A stretch of DNA of 64,000 nucleotides. Origin: Bradyrhizobium sp. SSBR45G. GTDB taxonomy: Bacteria; Pseudomonadota; Alphaproteobacteria; Rhizobiales; Xanthobacteraceae. The translations under genes were made by a program, and so were the position numbers. The stretch's first letter is position 1, and every line of letters begins with the position of its first letter. The stretch spans positions 118,668 through 182,667 of the forward strand of contig NZ_BSCT01000008.1 of NCBI RefSeq assembly GCF_030159255.1, in the 5' to 3' direction. This document shows positions 1-8,273 of the stretch, piece by piece. The notes beneath the pieces are model-generated. The model saw only the letters and a list, made by a program, of their open reading frames with translations, made no database searches and was not told the DNA's origin.

Positions 1-594
1 GGCCAGGCGGTGGCGCGCGAGCTCGGCGTCGCGCTGCGGCTCGACTGGATCATCACCATGTTCCAGCTCCGCGCCGCCGGCTGCGACATCGTGATGGACG
101 TCATCGCCGATCCGCAGGCGCTGGAGGAAACCCGGCTGAAGACCACCGGGCCCTATTATCACACGGGCGTGGCGCTGGCGGTGCCCCAGGCAAGCCAGCT
201 CACCTCGGCCGCCGGCCTCGATGCGACGACCAAGGTCGGCGTGCAGGTCGGCTCGGTCGCGGCGATGCTGATCAGCCAGCGTCACGTACCGACATCGACC
301 TTCGGCTTCGAGATCGACAGCCTTGACGCGCTGGCCAACCACGAGATCGCTGCCGCGGCGGTGACGCCGGCCAACGCCGCCTATTACAACCAGACCCATC
401 CCGACAAGCGGCTCCGCATCATGGCCCTCGACGAGGGCGAAGCGAACCTCAACTGGAACGTGGCCATCGGCATGGTCCGCCCCGACGACGCCCTGCGCGA
501 GGCCATCGAGGCGGCGCTGGCCCGCCTGCGCGCCGACGGCACCGTCGCGCGCATCTACGGCCGCTACGGCGTGACGCTGCAGCCGCCGAAATAG
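1..594 (+). CDS. Periplasmic solute-binding protein, family 3 type (5' partial)
   Basis: The reading frame is open from the first base, so the true start lies outside the window; 197 residues remain before TAG. The visible part has the second lobe of a type-2 periplasmic binding protein: a TTGPYY segment followed by a hinge-like VALAVP strand, a GVQVGSVAAML strand-helix, and the C-terminal AIGMVRPDDALREAIEAALARL helix ending in DGTVARIYGRYG, which is characteristic of SBP_bac_3 proteins. No transporter permease or ATPase follows, so substrate and partners cannot be read here. An exported enzyme-associated binding protein is an alternative to an ABC importer subunit. Confidence 0.75.
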   Translation, partial: GQAVARELGVALRLDWIITMFQLRAAGCDIVMDVIADPQALEETRLKTTGPYYHTGVALAVPQASQLTSAAGLDATTKVGVQVGSVAAMLISQRHVPTSTFGFEIDSLDALANHEIAAAAVTPANAAYYNQTHPDKRLRIMALDEGEANLNWNVAIGMVRPDDALREAIEAALARLRADGTVARIYGRYGVTLQPPK

Positions 595-802
595 CCGGCG
601 TGTTGCACGACCGCCGGGCGGATCGCGGATTGTGCTGGCCTGTTTCGTCGACGGCGCAGGGCAGGGGCCCGGCGCGTGCCGGGCGTCGCTTGCGATCTTT
701 GATTGTCGGCGGTAGCATCCTTCCGTCTGAGCCCCGATCCCTGCCTTGGCGCCTCACGGCCATTTCCTTCCTCTCCCTCGTCCGTCATTGCGAATACAGC
801 CC

Positions 803-2020
803 ATGTCTTTGATGTCGTTCATGCCAGGCGCCTGCATCGAAGCTCGCGCCGCGACCGGTCGTCGTATGGCCGGGCTTTTGAGCATTCTCCTCGCCGTCGC
901 TGTTGCATTGCTGTGTGAGCCGCCCGCGGCGGCCGAGGAGATGTTCAACTACGATGCGTCCAAGCCGATGCATTTCTTCAGGGCTGGCGATGGCGGCAAT
1001 TGCAACGGCTGCTCGTGGATCGCGGCCGAGGGCACGATTCAGCGCGATACGCCGGAGGTGTTTCGGCAATTCCTCGCGAAGGGCTGGAGTGGCTATGAGA
1101 TCGCGTTCAATTCGCCCGGCGGCGATCCCGCGGCGGCGATGCGGCTTGGTGAGATCATCCGCGAGCAGAACCTCCACACCTCCGTCGGCAAGACCATCGG
1201 ACGGCTTGATCCCGAGGATGATCGCATCAACACCGTCGACGGCGGCCAGGACCCGGGCCATTGCGCCTCGGCCTGCGTCTGGGCGTTCCTCGGCGGCGTC
1301 AGGCGCGCCGCCAAGGAGGGTGAGCTCGGCGTGCAGCAGTTTCACGATCCCGAGGCGATCAAGGAGCCGAAGGCCAAGACCGCCAGCGCGATCGACCGCG
1401 CCGCCGATCAGTCCATGATAGGCGCGCTGATCACCTACGTCATGCGCATGGACGCCAACCCGAAGCTCATCGGCCTCGCCGCCGCGGAGACGCCGTGGCG
1501 CGAAGTCAGATGGCTGAAGCTGCAGGAGATCGTCGATCTCGGCATCGACACCAGCAAGGACTATTCCAGCCCGATGACGATCGAGCCGTTCGGCGCGGGC
1601 GGCTCATACGTCGAGATCATCAGCCGCACGACGTTCGCAAGCTTCCGCCATCGCCTGTATTGCCGGGGTGACGCCTCCAACGTCTACCTGGCGATGATCC
1701 CGAACTCGAAATACGACAGCAGAACGTTCGAGGCGACGATGCGCGGCATCATGGCGGAGCGGTCGGTCGACCTGATCAGTGACTCCGGCAAGCGCAGCTT
1801 CCCGCTCAAGCTGGCTGCCATCGAGTCTGCACCGCTCGGCATCCAGACCTCCGTTCAGATCGTCGGCGCGACGATGGCGGACCTGCAGACGGCCAAGCGC
1901 ATCGAGATCGCCTACGACGGGCTCGGCAAAGTCGATTCCGAGATGGTGATGGGGCTGCAATTCGACCTCGCCGGCGACCGCCGCAAGATCGGGATCGTCG
2001 CGCGCTCCTGCGTGAAGTGA
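803..2020 (+). CDS. Exported ClpP/crotonase-fold protein (COG3904-like)
   Basis: A 405-residue protein from ATG 803. A long N-terminal arm precedes a hydrophobic segment (about residues 22-38) and an AAA cleavage-like site near residue 43, so it is probably secreted to the periplasm. Residues 104-107 (SPGG), the CASAC motif with Ser156, and His181 in GVQQFH line up with the oxyanion loop, nucleophile and His of ClpP-like serine peptidases. The C-terminal 150 residues are not recognised. An open frame extends to 746, but the N terminus starting at 803 or a few codons later fits a signal peptide better. Its neighbours are unrelated, and the substrate is unknown. Confidence 0.7.
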   Translation: MSLMSFMPGACIEARAATGRRMAGLLSILLAVAVALLCEPPAAAEEMFNYDASKPMHFFRAGDGGNCNGCSWIAAEGTIQRDTPEVFRQFLAKGWSGYEIAFNSPGGDPAAAMRLGEIIREQNLHTSVGKTIGRLDPEDDRINTVDGGQDPGHCASACVWAFLGGVRRAAKEGELGVQQFHDPEAIKEPKAKTASAIDRAADQSMIGALITYVMRMDANPKLIGLAAAETPWREVRWLKLQEIVDLGIDTSKDYSSPMTIEPFGAGGSYVEIISRTTFASFRHRLYCRGDASNVYLAMIPNSKYDSRTFEATMRGIMAERSVDLISDSGKRSFPLKLAAIESAPLGIQTSVQIVGATMADLQTAKRIEIAYDGLGKVDSEMVMGLQFDLAGDRRKIGIVARSCVK

Positions 2021-2082
2021 GGGGCGGCAACGAAGTCTGGGGCAGACGAGCCGTCTGTGCATGGGAGCAAGCCGGCAACTCC

Positions 2083-2168
2083 ACCGTCATTGCGAGCGAA
2101 GCGAAGCAATCCAGGGCTCCGCGTGTGATCCTGGATTGCTTCGTCGCTTCGCTCCTCGCAATGACGGT
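2083..2168. repeat. Palindromic dispersed repeat (REP-like hairpin)
   Basis: Left arm 2083-2114 (begins ACCGTCATTGCGAG) and right arm 2130-2168 (ends CTCGCAATGACGGT) are reverse complements apart from small indels, with a loop of about 15 bases. Elements with these ends are common between genes of Bradyrhizobium and relatives. It lies between the convergent ends of the ClpP-fold gene and the TRAP operon and could act as a bidirectional terminator. No other gene is visible in 2021-2259. Confidence 0.85.
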
Positions 2169-2259
2169 GCGGACCCCTGGGCAAACGGGATGCCGCTCGA
2201 GGTTGCAGCCACGGTGAGCAGGCAGGCTTCGCCGGCCGAAGCCGGCGACGCCACGACGG

Positions 2260-3552
2260 CTATCCCTTGTAGCCCATCAGCAGGCGCGGCAGCCACAGCG
2301 AGAAGGCGGGGACGTAGGTCACGAACATCAGTGCGGCGATCAGCGCGGCGTAGAACGGCAGGATGGTGCGCATGACCGCGCCGACCGAGATGCCGCCGAT
2401 GGCGCAGCCGACGAACTGTGTGGTGCCGACCGGCGGGGTGTTGAGGCCGAGCGCGCAGTTGATCAGCATCAGCATGCCGAACTGCACCGGGTCCATGCCG
2501 GCCTTCATGGCGATCGGCAGGAAGATCGGGGTGCAGATCAGGATCGTCGCCGCCATGTCCATGAAGGTGCCGAGCAGGAACAGGATGATGTTGATGAGCA
2601 GGAAGATCATCCAGGGCTGCGACGAGACCTTGCTCATCAGGTCGCCGGCGAAATCGGCCACCTCGTAGAGCCCCATCAGGTACTGGAACATGGTGGAGAC
2701 GCCGATCAGCAGCAGCACCACGCCGGTCGTCTTGACCGCCTTGGCCGCGGCCCGCAGGAAGTTCGGCAAGGTCATGGTGCGGTAGATGAAGAACGTCAGC
2801 ATGATCGTGTAGGTGACCGCGACCGCCGCCGATTCGGTGGCCGTGAACACGCCGGACAGGATGCCCGCCAGGATGATGCCGACGATCAGAAGGCCGGGCA
2901 GCGCCGCCGCGAACGAGCGGGCCACCTCCGCCCAGCCGGGAAACTTGCCGGCGGGATAGCCGCGCTTCACGGCGACCGCGTAGGCCGCGACCAGCATGCA
3001 GATCATCAGCACCAGCGCCGGCAGCAGGCCTGCGGCAATCAGCGCGCCGATCGACACCTTGCCGCCGGCGGCCAGCGCATAGATGATCATGTTGTGACTG
3101 GTCGGCATCAAGGCTCCGACCAGCGAGGCGTGGGTGGTGACGTTGACGGCGTAGTCGGTGTCGAACCCTTCCTTCTTCATCATCGGGATCATCACCGCGC
3201 CCATCGCCGAGACGTCGGCGACGGGAGAACCGGAGACGCCGCCGAACAGCGTGCAGGCGACGACGTTCGACATGCCGAGCCCGCCGCGGATGTGGCCGAC
3301 CAGGTTCTTGGCGAGCTGCACGATCTTGTCGGCGACGCCGCCATGCAGCATCAGCTCGCCGCTGAAGACGAAGAACGGGATGGCGAGGAACGAGAAGATG
3401 TTCATCCCCGACATCATCTGCTGGAAGATCACCGCGACCGGCAGGCCTTCATAGAGAATGGTGCAGATGGCGGAGAGGCCGATCGCGAAGGCGACGGGGA
3501 CGCCGAGGACCAGGAAGCCGAAGAAGGTGGCGCCGAGAATGATCAGTTCCAT
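2260..3552 (-). CDS. TRAP transporter large permease (DctM type)
   Basis: This 430-residue hydrophobic protein has about a dozen membrane segments and the family pattern of the 12-TM TRAP large subunit, for example GVSGSPVADVSAMG near residue 105 and the conserved GLNTPPVGTTQF near residue 372. It forms the sodium-coupled channel for an organic acid delivered by the binding protein. Its ATG (3552) overlaps the end of the small-permease gene by 10 bases, consistent with translational coupling. The gene order binding protein, small permease, large permease is standard. Substrate is not predictable from sequence. Confidence 0.93.
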   Translation of the reverse strand: MELIILGATFFGFLVLGVPVAFAIGLSAICTILYEGLPVAVIFQQMMSGMNIFSFLAIPFFVFSGELMLHGGVADKIVQLAKNLVGHIRGGLGMSNVVACTLFGGVSGSPVADVSAMGAVMIPMMKKEGFDTDYAVNVTTHASLVGALMPTSHNMIIYALAAGGKVSIGALIAAGLLPALVLMICMLVAAYAVAVKRGYPAGKFPGWAEVARSFAAALPGLLIVGIILAGILSGVFTATESAAVAVTYTIMLTFFIYRTMTLPNFLRAAAKAVKTTGVVLLLIGVSTMFQYLMGLYEVADFAGDLMSKVSSQPWMIFLLINIILFLLGTFMDMAATILICTPIFLPIAMKAGMDPVQFGMLMLINCALGLNTPPVGTTQFVGCAIGGISVGAVMRTILPFYAALIAALMFVTYVPAFSLWLPRLLMGYKG

Positions 3553-4088
3553 GAGGGGACGACCTCTTCACCGCGCAGGAGAGCGATGATGTGCTCGATT
3601 GAAAAGGAGACGATCAGCACCCCGGAGGCGACCAGCGGGATGTAGCGGACGACTTCGGGCAGGCCGAGATTGGGGATCTTCACGGTGCCGACGGAGGCGC
3701 CGAGGATCCAGCCGTTGTAGGCCATCGCCAGGCCGAACAAGGCGACCAGCACATGAATGACGAGCTCGATCTTCTCGCGCGTCGAGTCCGGCAGCATCAC
3801 CAGAAGACTGTCCATGCCGATATGTCCGGCATCGCGAACGCCGACGGCGGCGCCGATCAGGGTGACGTAGAGGATCAGGACCAGTGCCAGGTTCTCGGTC
3901 CAGGTCGGGCTGGAGTTGAGCACGTAGCGTCCGAACACCTGGTAGAACACGATGGTGACGATGACGAGCAGGCCGGTGACGGACAGATACATGCCCAGCC
4001 GCGCGATGATGGCGTTGATCCGCGTCAGCGGGCCGCGCGACGGGCGCCCCTCCGGCGTCTCGTGGTCTGCGACATGTGGGTCCGTCAT
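3543..4088 (-). CDS. TRAP transporter small permease (DctQ type)
   Basis: A 181-residue protein starting at ATG 4088, preceded by a good GGGGCAGGA ribosome site. An open frame runs upstream to 4148 but that part is Arg/Ala-rich and overlaps no motif. After a charged N terminus, four hydrophobic segments follow (first around LGMYLSVTGLLVIVTIVFYQVFGRYVL), with the typical DctQ sequence FGRYVLNSSPTWTENLALVL. The subunit pairs with the large permease in the inner membrane. Confidence 0.92.
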   Translation of the reverse strand: MTDPHVADHETPEGRPSRGPLTRINAIIARLGMYLSVTGLLVIVTIVFYQVFGRYVLNSSPTWTENLALVLILYVTLIGAAVGVRDAGHIGMDSLLVMLPDSTREKIELVIHVLVALFGLAMAYNGWILGASVGTVKIPNLGLPEVVRYIPLVASGVLIVSFSIEHIIALLRGEEVVPSWN

Positions 4089-4169
4089 TCCTGCCCCTCC
4101 CCGTGCCGATGTCCGGTGCCGCCGTGCGGCGACACCGGATCCGGCCACTCTGTTGTCAGTTGGCGTCTG

Positions 4170-5141
4170 TTACTTCGTGTCCTGGATGCGCTTGACGAGG
4201 CTCGAAAGCTTCTCGTCGCCGGCGAACTTCTGGTACACCGGCTTCATCGCGTCGACGAACTCCTGCTTGTTGGCGATCGTCACGACCTGGGCGCCGGCGG
4301 CCTCGACGGCCTTGCGGGCGGTCTGCTCGCGCTCGTCCCAGAGCTTGCGCATGACCGGCACGGAGTCCTTAGCCGCCTTGCGGACCAGCGCCTGGTCCTC
4401 CTTGCTCAACGTATCCCAGACCTTCTTGGACATGACGAGGACTTCGGGCGCCAGCGAGTGCTCGGTGATGTTGTAGAACTTGGCGGCCTCGAAATGGCGG
4501 GAGGACTCGTAGGACGGCCAGTTGTTCTCGGCGGCGTCGACCAGGCCGGTCTTGAGCGCGGTGTAGACCTCGCCATACGGCATCGGCGTCGGGTTGGCGC
4601 CGAGGCTCTGGATCATGCCGACCCAGAGGTCGGACTGCTGGACGCGGATCTTCAGGCCCTTGACGTCCGCGAACGACTTGATCGGCGCCTTGACCGTGTA
4701 GATCGAGCGCGCGCCGCTGTCATAATAAGCGAGGCCGACCAGGCCGGCGGGCTCCATGGCGGCGAGGATCTCGTCGCCGATCGGCCCGTCCAGGACGTTG
4801 CGCATATGCTGCGTGTCGCGGAACACGAAGGGCAGGCACAGCGCGACGGTCTCGGGCACGAAATTGTTGAGCGGCGAGGAGTTGATGCGCATCATGTCGA
4901 GCGCGCCGATCTTGAGCTGCTCGATGGTGTCCTTCTCGGAGCCGAGGGCGCCGTTCGGAAACACCTTGACGCCGAGCTTGCCGCCGCTCGCCGCGGCGAG
5001 CTCCTTGCCCATGAACTTGACGGCTTCGACGGTCGGATAATCGGCGGGGTGCACGTCGGCGGAGCGGAAATCGCGCGCGCTCGCCAAGGGCGCCGAGACC
5101 GCCAGCACAGCGGCTGCGATGATACCTGTGAGTGTCTTCAT
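4170..5141 (-). CDS. TRAP transporter substrate-binding protein (DctP type)
   Basis: A 323-residue protein with a clear signal peptide (MKTLTGIIAAAVLAVSAPLASA) and the DctP fold. Recognisable parts are FPNGALGSEKDTIEQLKIGALDMM in lobe 1, the IRVQQSD segment carrying the conserved Arg that contacts the substrate carboxylate, and PYGEVYTALKTGLVDAAENN. It is first in the three-gene operon, with about 80 bases to the small permease. The ligand is probably a C4-dicarboxylate or other organic acid, since the Arg is conserved. Confidence 0.93.
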   Translation of the reverse strand: MKTLTGIIAAAVLAVSAPLASARDFRSADVHPADYPTVEAVKFMGKELAAASGGKLGVKVFPNGALGSEKDTIEQLKIGALDMMRINSSPLNNFVPETVALCLPFVFRDTQHMRNVLDGPIGDEILAAMEPAGLVGLAYYDSGARSIYTVKAPIKSFADVKGLKIRVQQSDLWVGMIQSLGANPTPMPYGEVYTALKTGLVDAAENNWPSYESSRHFEAAKFYNITEHSLAPEVLVMSKKVWDTLSKEDQALVRKAAKDSVPVMRKLWDEREQTARKAVEAAGAQVVTIANKQEFVDAMKPVYQKFAGDEKLSSLVKRIQDTK

Positions 5142-5541
5142 CTGGGCTTCCTCCTGAGTTGATTATGTCTTCGTTGGGCAGATGCCGTGGGCCGTCTTGG
5201 GTCGCTCCACTGCAGATGCGAAGTCAAGCGCCAATCTCGTGCCTAGGGCGGGCGGCATTCTCTGTCAAAGCCAATTGCCGTATCGATCAATGCTAGAGTT
5301 GCATCGATCCAGGGGACGCGATTTGCTGCGATGCAAACAGAGGCCGGCCGCCCTCACCGGCACCATGACGCGGCGATGATAGGCCTCGCAAGATGTTCGA
5401 GACATCGGACAGGTCGGGAAGTGCCATTCCCGCGGAAGTTGATCGATATCTCGGCTCGCTTGAAATGACGTGCCGATGAGGCTTTCGCTGGTGACCGCCG
5501 CCAGATCGGCATCGTCGCGCGGTCGTATGTGATGTAGCCAG
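5142..5541. other. Gene-free stretch upstream of the TRAP operon
   Basis: Four hundred bases between the start of the TRAP operon and the end of the toxin gene. It must contain the TRAP operon promoter. I see no repeat, terminator or coding sequence that stands out; short open frames here have no family motifs. Confidence 0.5.
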
Positions 5542-5967
5542 CTAACGGCGCACCGCGCCGCTCTTGCGCTGACGCGCCAACACGAGAAACTCGGCCTTGA
5601 TGCGGGCGAACAGCCCTGGCGGGATGAAGCCGTAGCTGAATGTTGCGGGCTTGCCCGGAATCGGCGTCACTCCGGCATTTGGCCATTCATCGACGTTGTA
5701 TTCGGAGACGATGACCCAGCTTGGGGCATTGTCGAGCCCGATCGCCTGCTTGACCTTGGACGGAATTTCGATGCCGACCGTCGTGTCGTCCGGGGGCGTG
5801 TGTGTGATCGGAAGCAGCACCACGTAGCGGGGCGTCGTCAGGCTGTCGGTCGCGGCGACAAGGCAGGTGGGGCGGTCCTTGCCCTGGTGGCGTCCTTGAG
5901 CTGCCTCGCGCGACCAGAGATAATCGTAGCGCACGACGAGGCCCGGCTTAGGCTCGGGGAATGCCAT
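5542..5967 (-). CDS. PemK/MazF-like toxin of a toxin-antitoxin pair
   Basis: The 141-residue protein begins PGLVVRYDYLW and continues GKDRPTCLVA and VVLLPITHTPP, the order of strands typical of the PemK/MazF ribonuclease fold (an R/P core strand followed by a conserved Ser/Thr-His region). It lies 9 bases after the antitoxin stop codon, in the antitoxin-first order of most type II systems. It is somewhat longer than MazF (about 110 residues), with an Arg-rich tail. RNA cleavage is expected from the family but not shown by the sequence alone. Confidence 0.75.
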   Translation of the reverse strand: MAFPEPKPGLVVRYDYLWSREAAQGRHQGKDRPTCLVAATDSLTTPRYVVLLPITHTPPDDTTVGIEIPSKVKQAIGLDNAPSWVIVSEYNVDEWPNAGVTPIPGKPATFSYGFIPPGLFARIKAEFLVLARQRKSGAVRR

Positions 5968-5976
5968 GCGACGATG

Positions 5977-6231
5977 TCACTTGAGCAAGTCGTCAAGCGA
6001 CGCGTGTTCCGGGTCCATCTCGGACCGCTCGACCGCATTGATGACCACGGCTGCGGCGTCCATCGTCCGACGGCTGCGTTGAGCCGCGGCAACCAGCCAG
6101 TCATAGTGCTCTGCCGACATCAGGACGAACTCGCGCCGCCCATGTCGCGTGATCTCGACGGGTTCCCGTTGTGCTTGATGCTGGAATTCGCCGAACTTGC
6201 GCTGGAATTCGAGGGCCGAGGTTTGGACCAT
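5977..6231 (-). CDS. Phd/YefM-like antitoxin
   Basis: Eighty-four residues: an N-terminal SALEFQRKFGEFQHQAQREPVEITRHGRREFVLMSAEHYDWL segment, which is the Phd/YefM DNA-binding fold (helix, then strands with the EITRHGR turn), and a C-terminal charged tail expected to wrap and neutralise the toxin. ATG 6231 has a strong AGGAGG ribosome site. It is the first gene of the pair, and a palindrome overlaps its promoter, so autorepression is likely. Confidence 0.82.
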   Translation of the reverse strand: MVQTSALEFQRKFGEFQHQAQREPVEITRHGRREFVLMSAEHYDWLVAAAQRSRRTMDAAAVVINAVERSEMDPEHASLDDLLK

Positions 6232-6257
6232 GAGCAGGACCTCCTAAGGGTGTCCAG

Positions 6258-6285
6258 ATTATACGTATAATACGTAAATGATCAA
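6258..6285 (-). promoter_or_regulatory. Promoter and operator of the toxin-antitoxin pair
   Basis: On the minus strand TTGATC (6285-6280) and a perfect TATAAT (6263-6258) are separated by 16 bases, and the start codon follows 26 bases later. The -10 lies in a perfect 14-base palindrome (6258-6271, ATTATACGTATAAT), with a second TACGTA at 6271-6276 nine bases on. This arrangement is expected for an operator bound by the antitoxin. The AT-rich patch contrasts with its GC-rich surroundings. Confidence 0.75.
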
Positions 6286-6570
6286 TCTCCCGTTCCGCCA
6301 GCTCGTTCTACTTCCCGTCTCGACGGGCCCTCGGACTAACCGGCGACACGATGGCCGCCCGCGCGGGATGAAGCGCGCAAGCCGCGCGGCCGTCGGCGTG
6401 GCTCTCAGGTCGGGGCACCGATCAATAGCCATCGATCGGCTTCGCGACGGCTATCGGCGGAGGCGTTGCGAGGTTGCGTACCTATTGCACGTTCGGGACA
6501 GATCCCGACGGATGCCCCCCCCCGCGCGTCGGTCTGAGGACTGGCCACGAGGTGTCGTCTTTGCGGGCGT

Positions 6571-6912
6571 TCATGGAAACGCGTCGCATCGCTGCTTGGC
6601 ATCATAGTGATGAAGCAACAGGTAGTCGTCCCAGCCCGATTGACCCTGACAGGTGACGATCGACGAAGCAGACAAGAGTTGCCCCAGCGCGCCCGCTCCT
6701 GAGAGTCGTTCACTCAGGAGATGCCAGAGAAACTTTGGACAACCGGTCTCGAACGCCAGATTGAGATAGGCATGTTGGTCGAATCCGTCGTTGTGCCAGA
6801 AGCGACTTATCAGCCGGCTTTCGACCGATAGCCGCTCGCATTCCGAAATCAATGCGGGAATATCGAGCTCGGGCGATCGATGTGGATGGACCTGGAGACA
6901 AAGCTCCGTCAT
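6571..6912 (-). CDS. Hypothetical protein, unrecognised
   Basis: A 113-residue acidic protein with sequences such as RFWHNDGFDQHAYLNLAF and KFLWHLLSERL, rich in Trp, His and Leu. No family recognised. Its ATG overlaps the TGA of the small upstream gene (ATGA), and it is the last of four minus-strand small genes. Its size and acidity resemble immunity or antitoxin proteins, but that is inference only. The 290 bases between it and the toxin-antitoxin promoter hold nothing recognisable. Confidence 0.5.
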   Translation of the reverse strand: MTELCLQVHPHRSPELDIPALISECERLSVESRLISRFWHNDGFDQHAYLNLAFETGCPKFLWHLLSERLSGAGALGQLLSASSIVTCQGQSGWDDYLLLHHYDAKQRCDAFP

Positions 6913-7052
6913 CGGGGTGCTTCTCCCTTGCGCTTTTGCAGATAGCCCCAGGCCTGCTCCGGATCATCGTCGCAGTATTCGCTGGTGTCGATCGAGCAGG
7001 CGACCCTGCCCCGCATTTCCAGCGACGCCGACCTCGTCGCCGAGCCTTGCAA
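6909..7052 (-). CDS. Small ORF, possible 47-residue protein
   Basis: The frame ends in TGA within the ATGA overlap of the next gene, which argues that it is translated. The likely part reads MRGRVACSIDTSEYCDDDPEQA and ends in KRKGEAPR. TTG 7052 would start 8 bases after the preceding stop; ATG 7016 would leave 35 residues. It may instead be the displaced C-terminus of the preceding gene after a frameshift. Confidence 0.35.
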   Translation of the reverse strand: MQGSATRSASLEMRGRVACSIDTSEYCDDDPEQAWGYLQKRKGEAPR

Positions 7053-7060
7053 GCTGTCCG

Positions 7061-7495
7061 TCAGGGGTGCGCAACTGGTTTGTTCTTTCTTTGTGAGCCG
7101 TCTGAGTCGTCGCTGCGATAGGGATAAACGGTGATGCCGATGTTCGCGCCGAGCCTGGCGATCCGGAGCAGCAGGTCGGCGGGGATCGTGGTGTCGAGCG
7201 CGCGGAATTTGCAGCCGCCCTCGAAGCCGTAGGAGAAGGTGCGTGACGTGCAGCCGTTCCAGAGCTCGGTTGCGGTCGAGGGCAATGACTCGACCAAGGT
7301 CAGGAATTGCTGCGTGCATCTGATCGGATCGGGCGCCTCCGTGCCATTCGTCTCCAGCACCAGCAGAAACTGCTGCTCGTGTTGCTGATGATGCAGCACA
7401 TAGACGCTCTGATCGAGATGCGCGATCAGCGCAGTGAAGTCGGCAGGCGATCTCAGGACAAGATCAAGATTGAGGAAGTGGGACAATGCGGCCAT
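7061..7495 (-). CDS. Hypothetical protein, unrecognised
   Basis: A 144-residue protein with no recognised family, no signal peptide and no membrane segment. It has an evenly mixed, globular-looking composition (LDQSVYVLHHQQHEQQFLLV, then a C-terminal GANIGITVYPYRSDD). It lies 57 bases after the end of a DUF6714-like gene and 8 bases before the next possible gene, so the four small genes probably share a transcript. A frameshift near its end could join it to the following frame. Confidence 0.55.
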   Translation of the reverse strand: MAALSHFLNLDLVLRSPADFTALIAHLDQSVYVLHHQQHEQQFLLVLETNGTEAPDPIRCTQQFLTLVESLPSTATELWNGCTSRTFSYGFEGGCKFRALDTTIPADLLLRIARLGANIGITVYPYRSDDSDGSQRKNKPVAHP

Positions 7496-7551
7496 GCGTG
7501 TTCACGTGGGTCGTGGCGCGGCCGTCGCGCAGCGTGGTTTGCGGATGATCA

Positions 7552-8058
7552 TCATCGAAGCCCCCAGACGGCGTCGAGTCCGTCGAACAGCTGTTGCTCG
7601 ACCGGGCCTGCCGCCGCGCCGAGCATCACGCGCACGCCTTTCAGATAGCAGCGAATCGTGTCCCGCTGCGTCCCCGAGAAGCCGTCCCAGAACGCCACCC
7701 AGTCCGGCCGGTCGGTGCGGCGCTTTCGCCCCGCCGGCAGCAGCAGTTCGAGCGCCCAATCGACGTAGCCGGTGTCGTGCAGCACGCCGACGAGCAGCGA
7801 TGGCAAGGAGTAGCGGAGCGCATCGGGATGCAGATAGGACAAGACGGACACCGGCGGGCCGATCATCTGCCAGTCGTGGAGCGTGACGTCGACCCAGCGT
7901 CGCTGCGCCAGCCGCCGGCCGAGCTCATCGGGAATGTCGCCGGCGGGTCGGCCGGCGCCGCGCCAGAACGTCGTGGGCAGCGGCTCGGCCGGAAAGCTGG
8001 CCCGCAGCAGGGCGGACAGCTCCGCGATGGTGGTCTCTGGCGCCGGCTGCTGTGTCAT
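7552..8058 (-). CDS. DUF6714-like hypothetical protein
   Basis: One hundred and sixty-eight residues. The middle carries IPDELGRRLAQRRWVDVTLHDWQM, then YLHPDALRYSLPSLLVGVLHD, a pattern seen in DUF6714 proteins (an early acidic/Trp region followed by a YLxPxAxxYxLPxxL stretch). The function of the family is unknown. It is first in the putative four-gene run; the intergenic region 8059-8273 would carry its promoter, divergent from the RNase D gene. Family call is from memory and moderate. Confidence 0.5.
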   Translation of the reverse strand: MTQQPAPETTIAELSALLRASFPAEPLPTTFWRGAGRPAGDIPDELGRRLAQRRWVDVTLHDWQMIGPPVSVLSYLHPDALRYSLPSLLVGVLHDTGYVDWALELLLPAGRKRRTDRPDWVAFWDGFSGTQRDTIRCYLKGVRVMLGAAAGPVEQQLFDGLDAVWGLR

Positions 8059-8273
8059 GGGCTGCGAAACGGCCTCGAATTCATCCTGCTTGAAAAGCCT
8101 ACACCCGGCCGATACACAACATCATACCGGACAGCCGAAAATCCGAGCCATTCTGGTGCTTCGGGGCCGGCGCTTCTCGACATGACGCTGGTTGTCCATT
8201 TGCCGAATCGTTACCACTTCGGGCGTAATGCGCCCGGCGCTCGCATCCCGCGCTGCTTTCGCCGCCGATTTCA

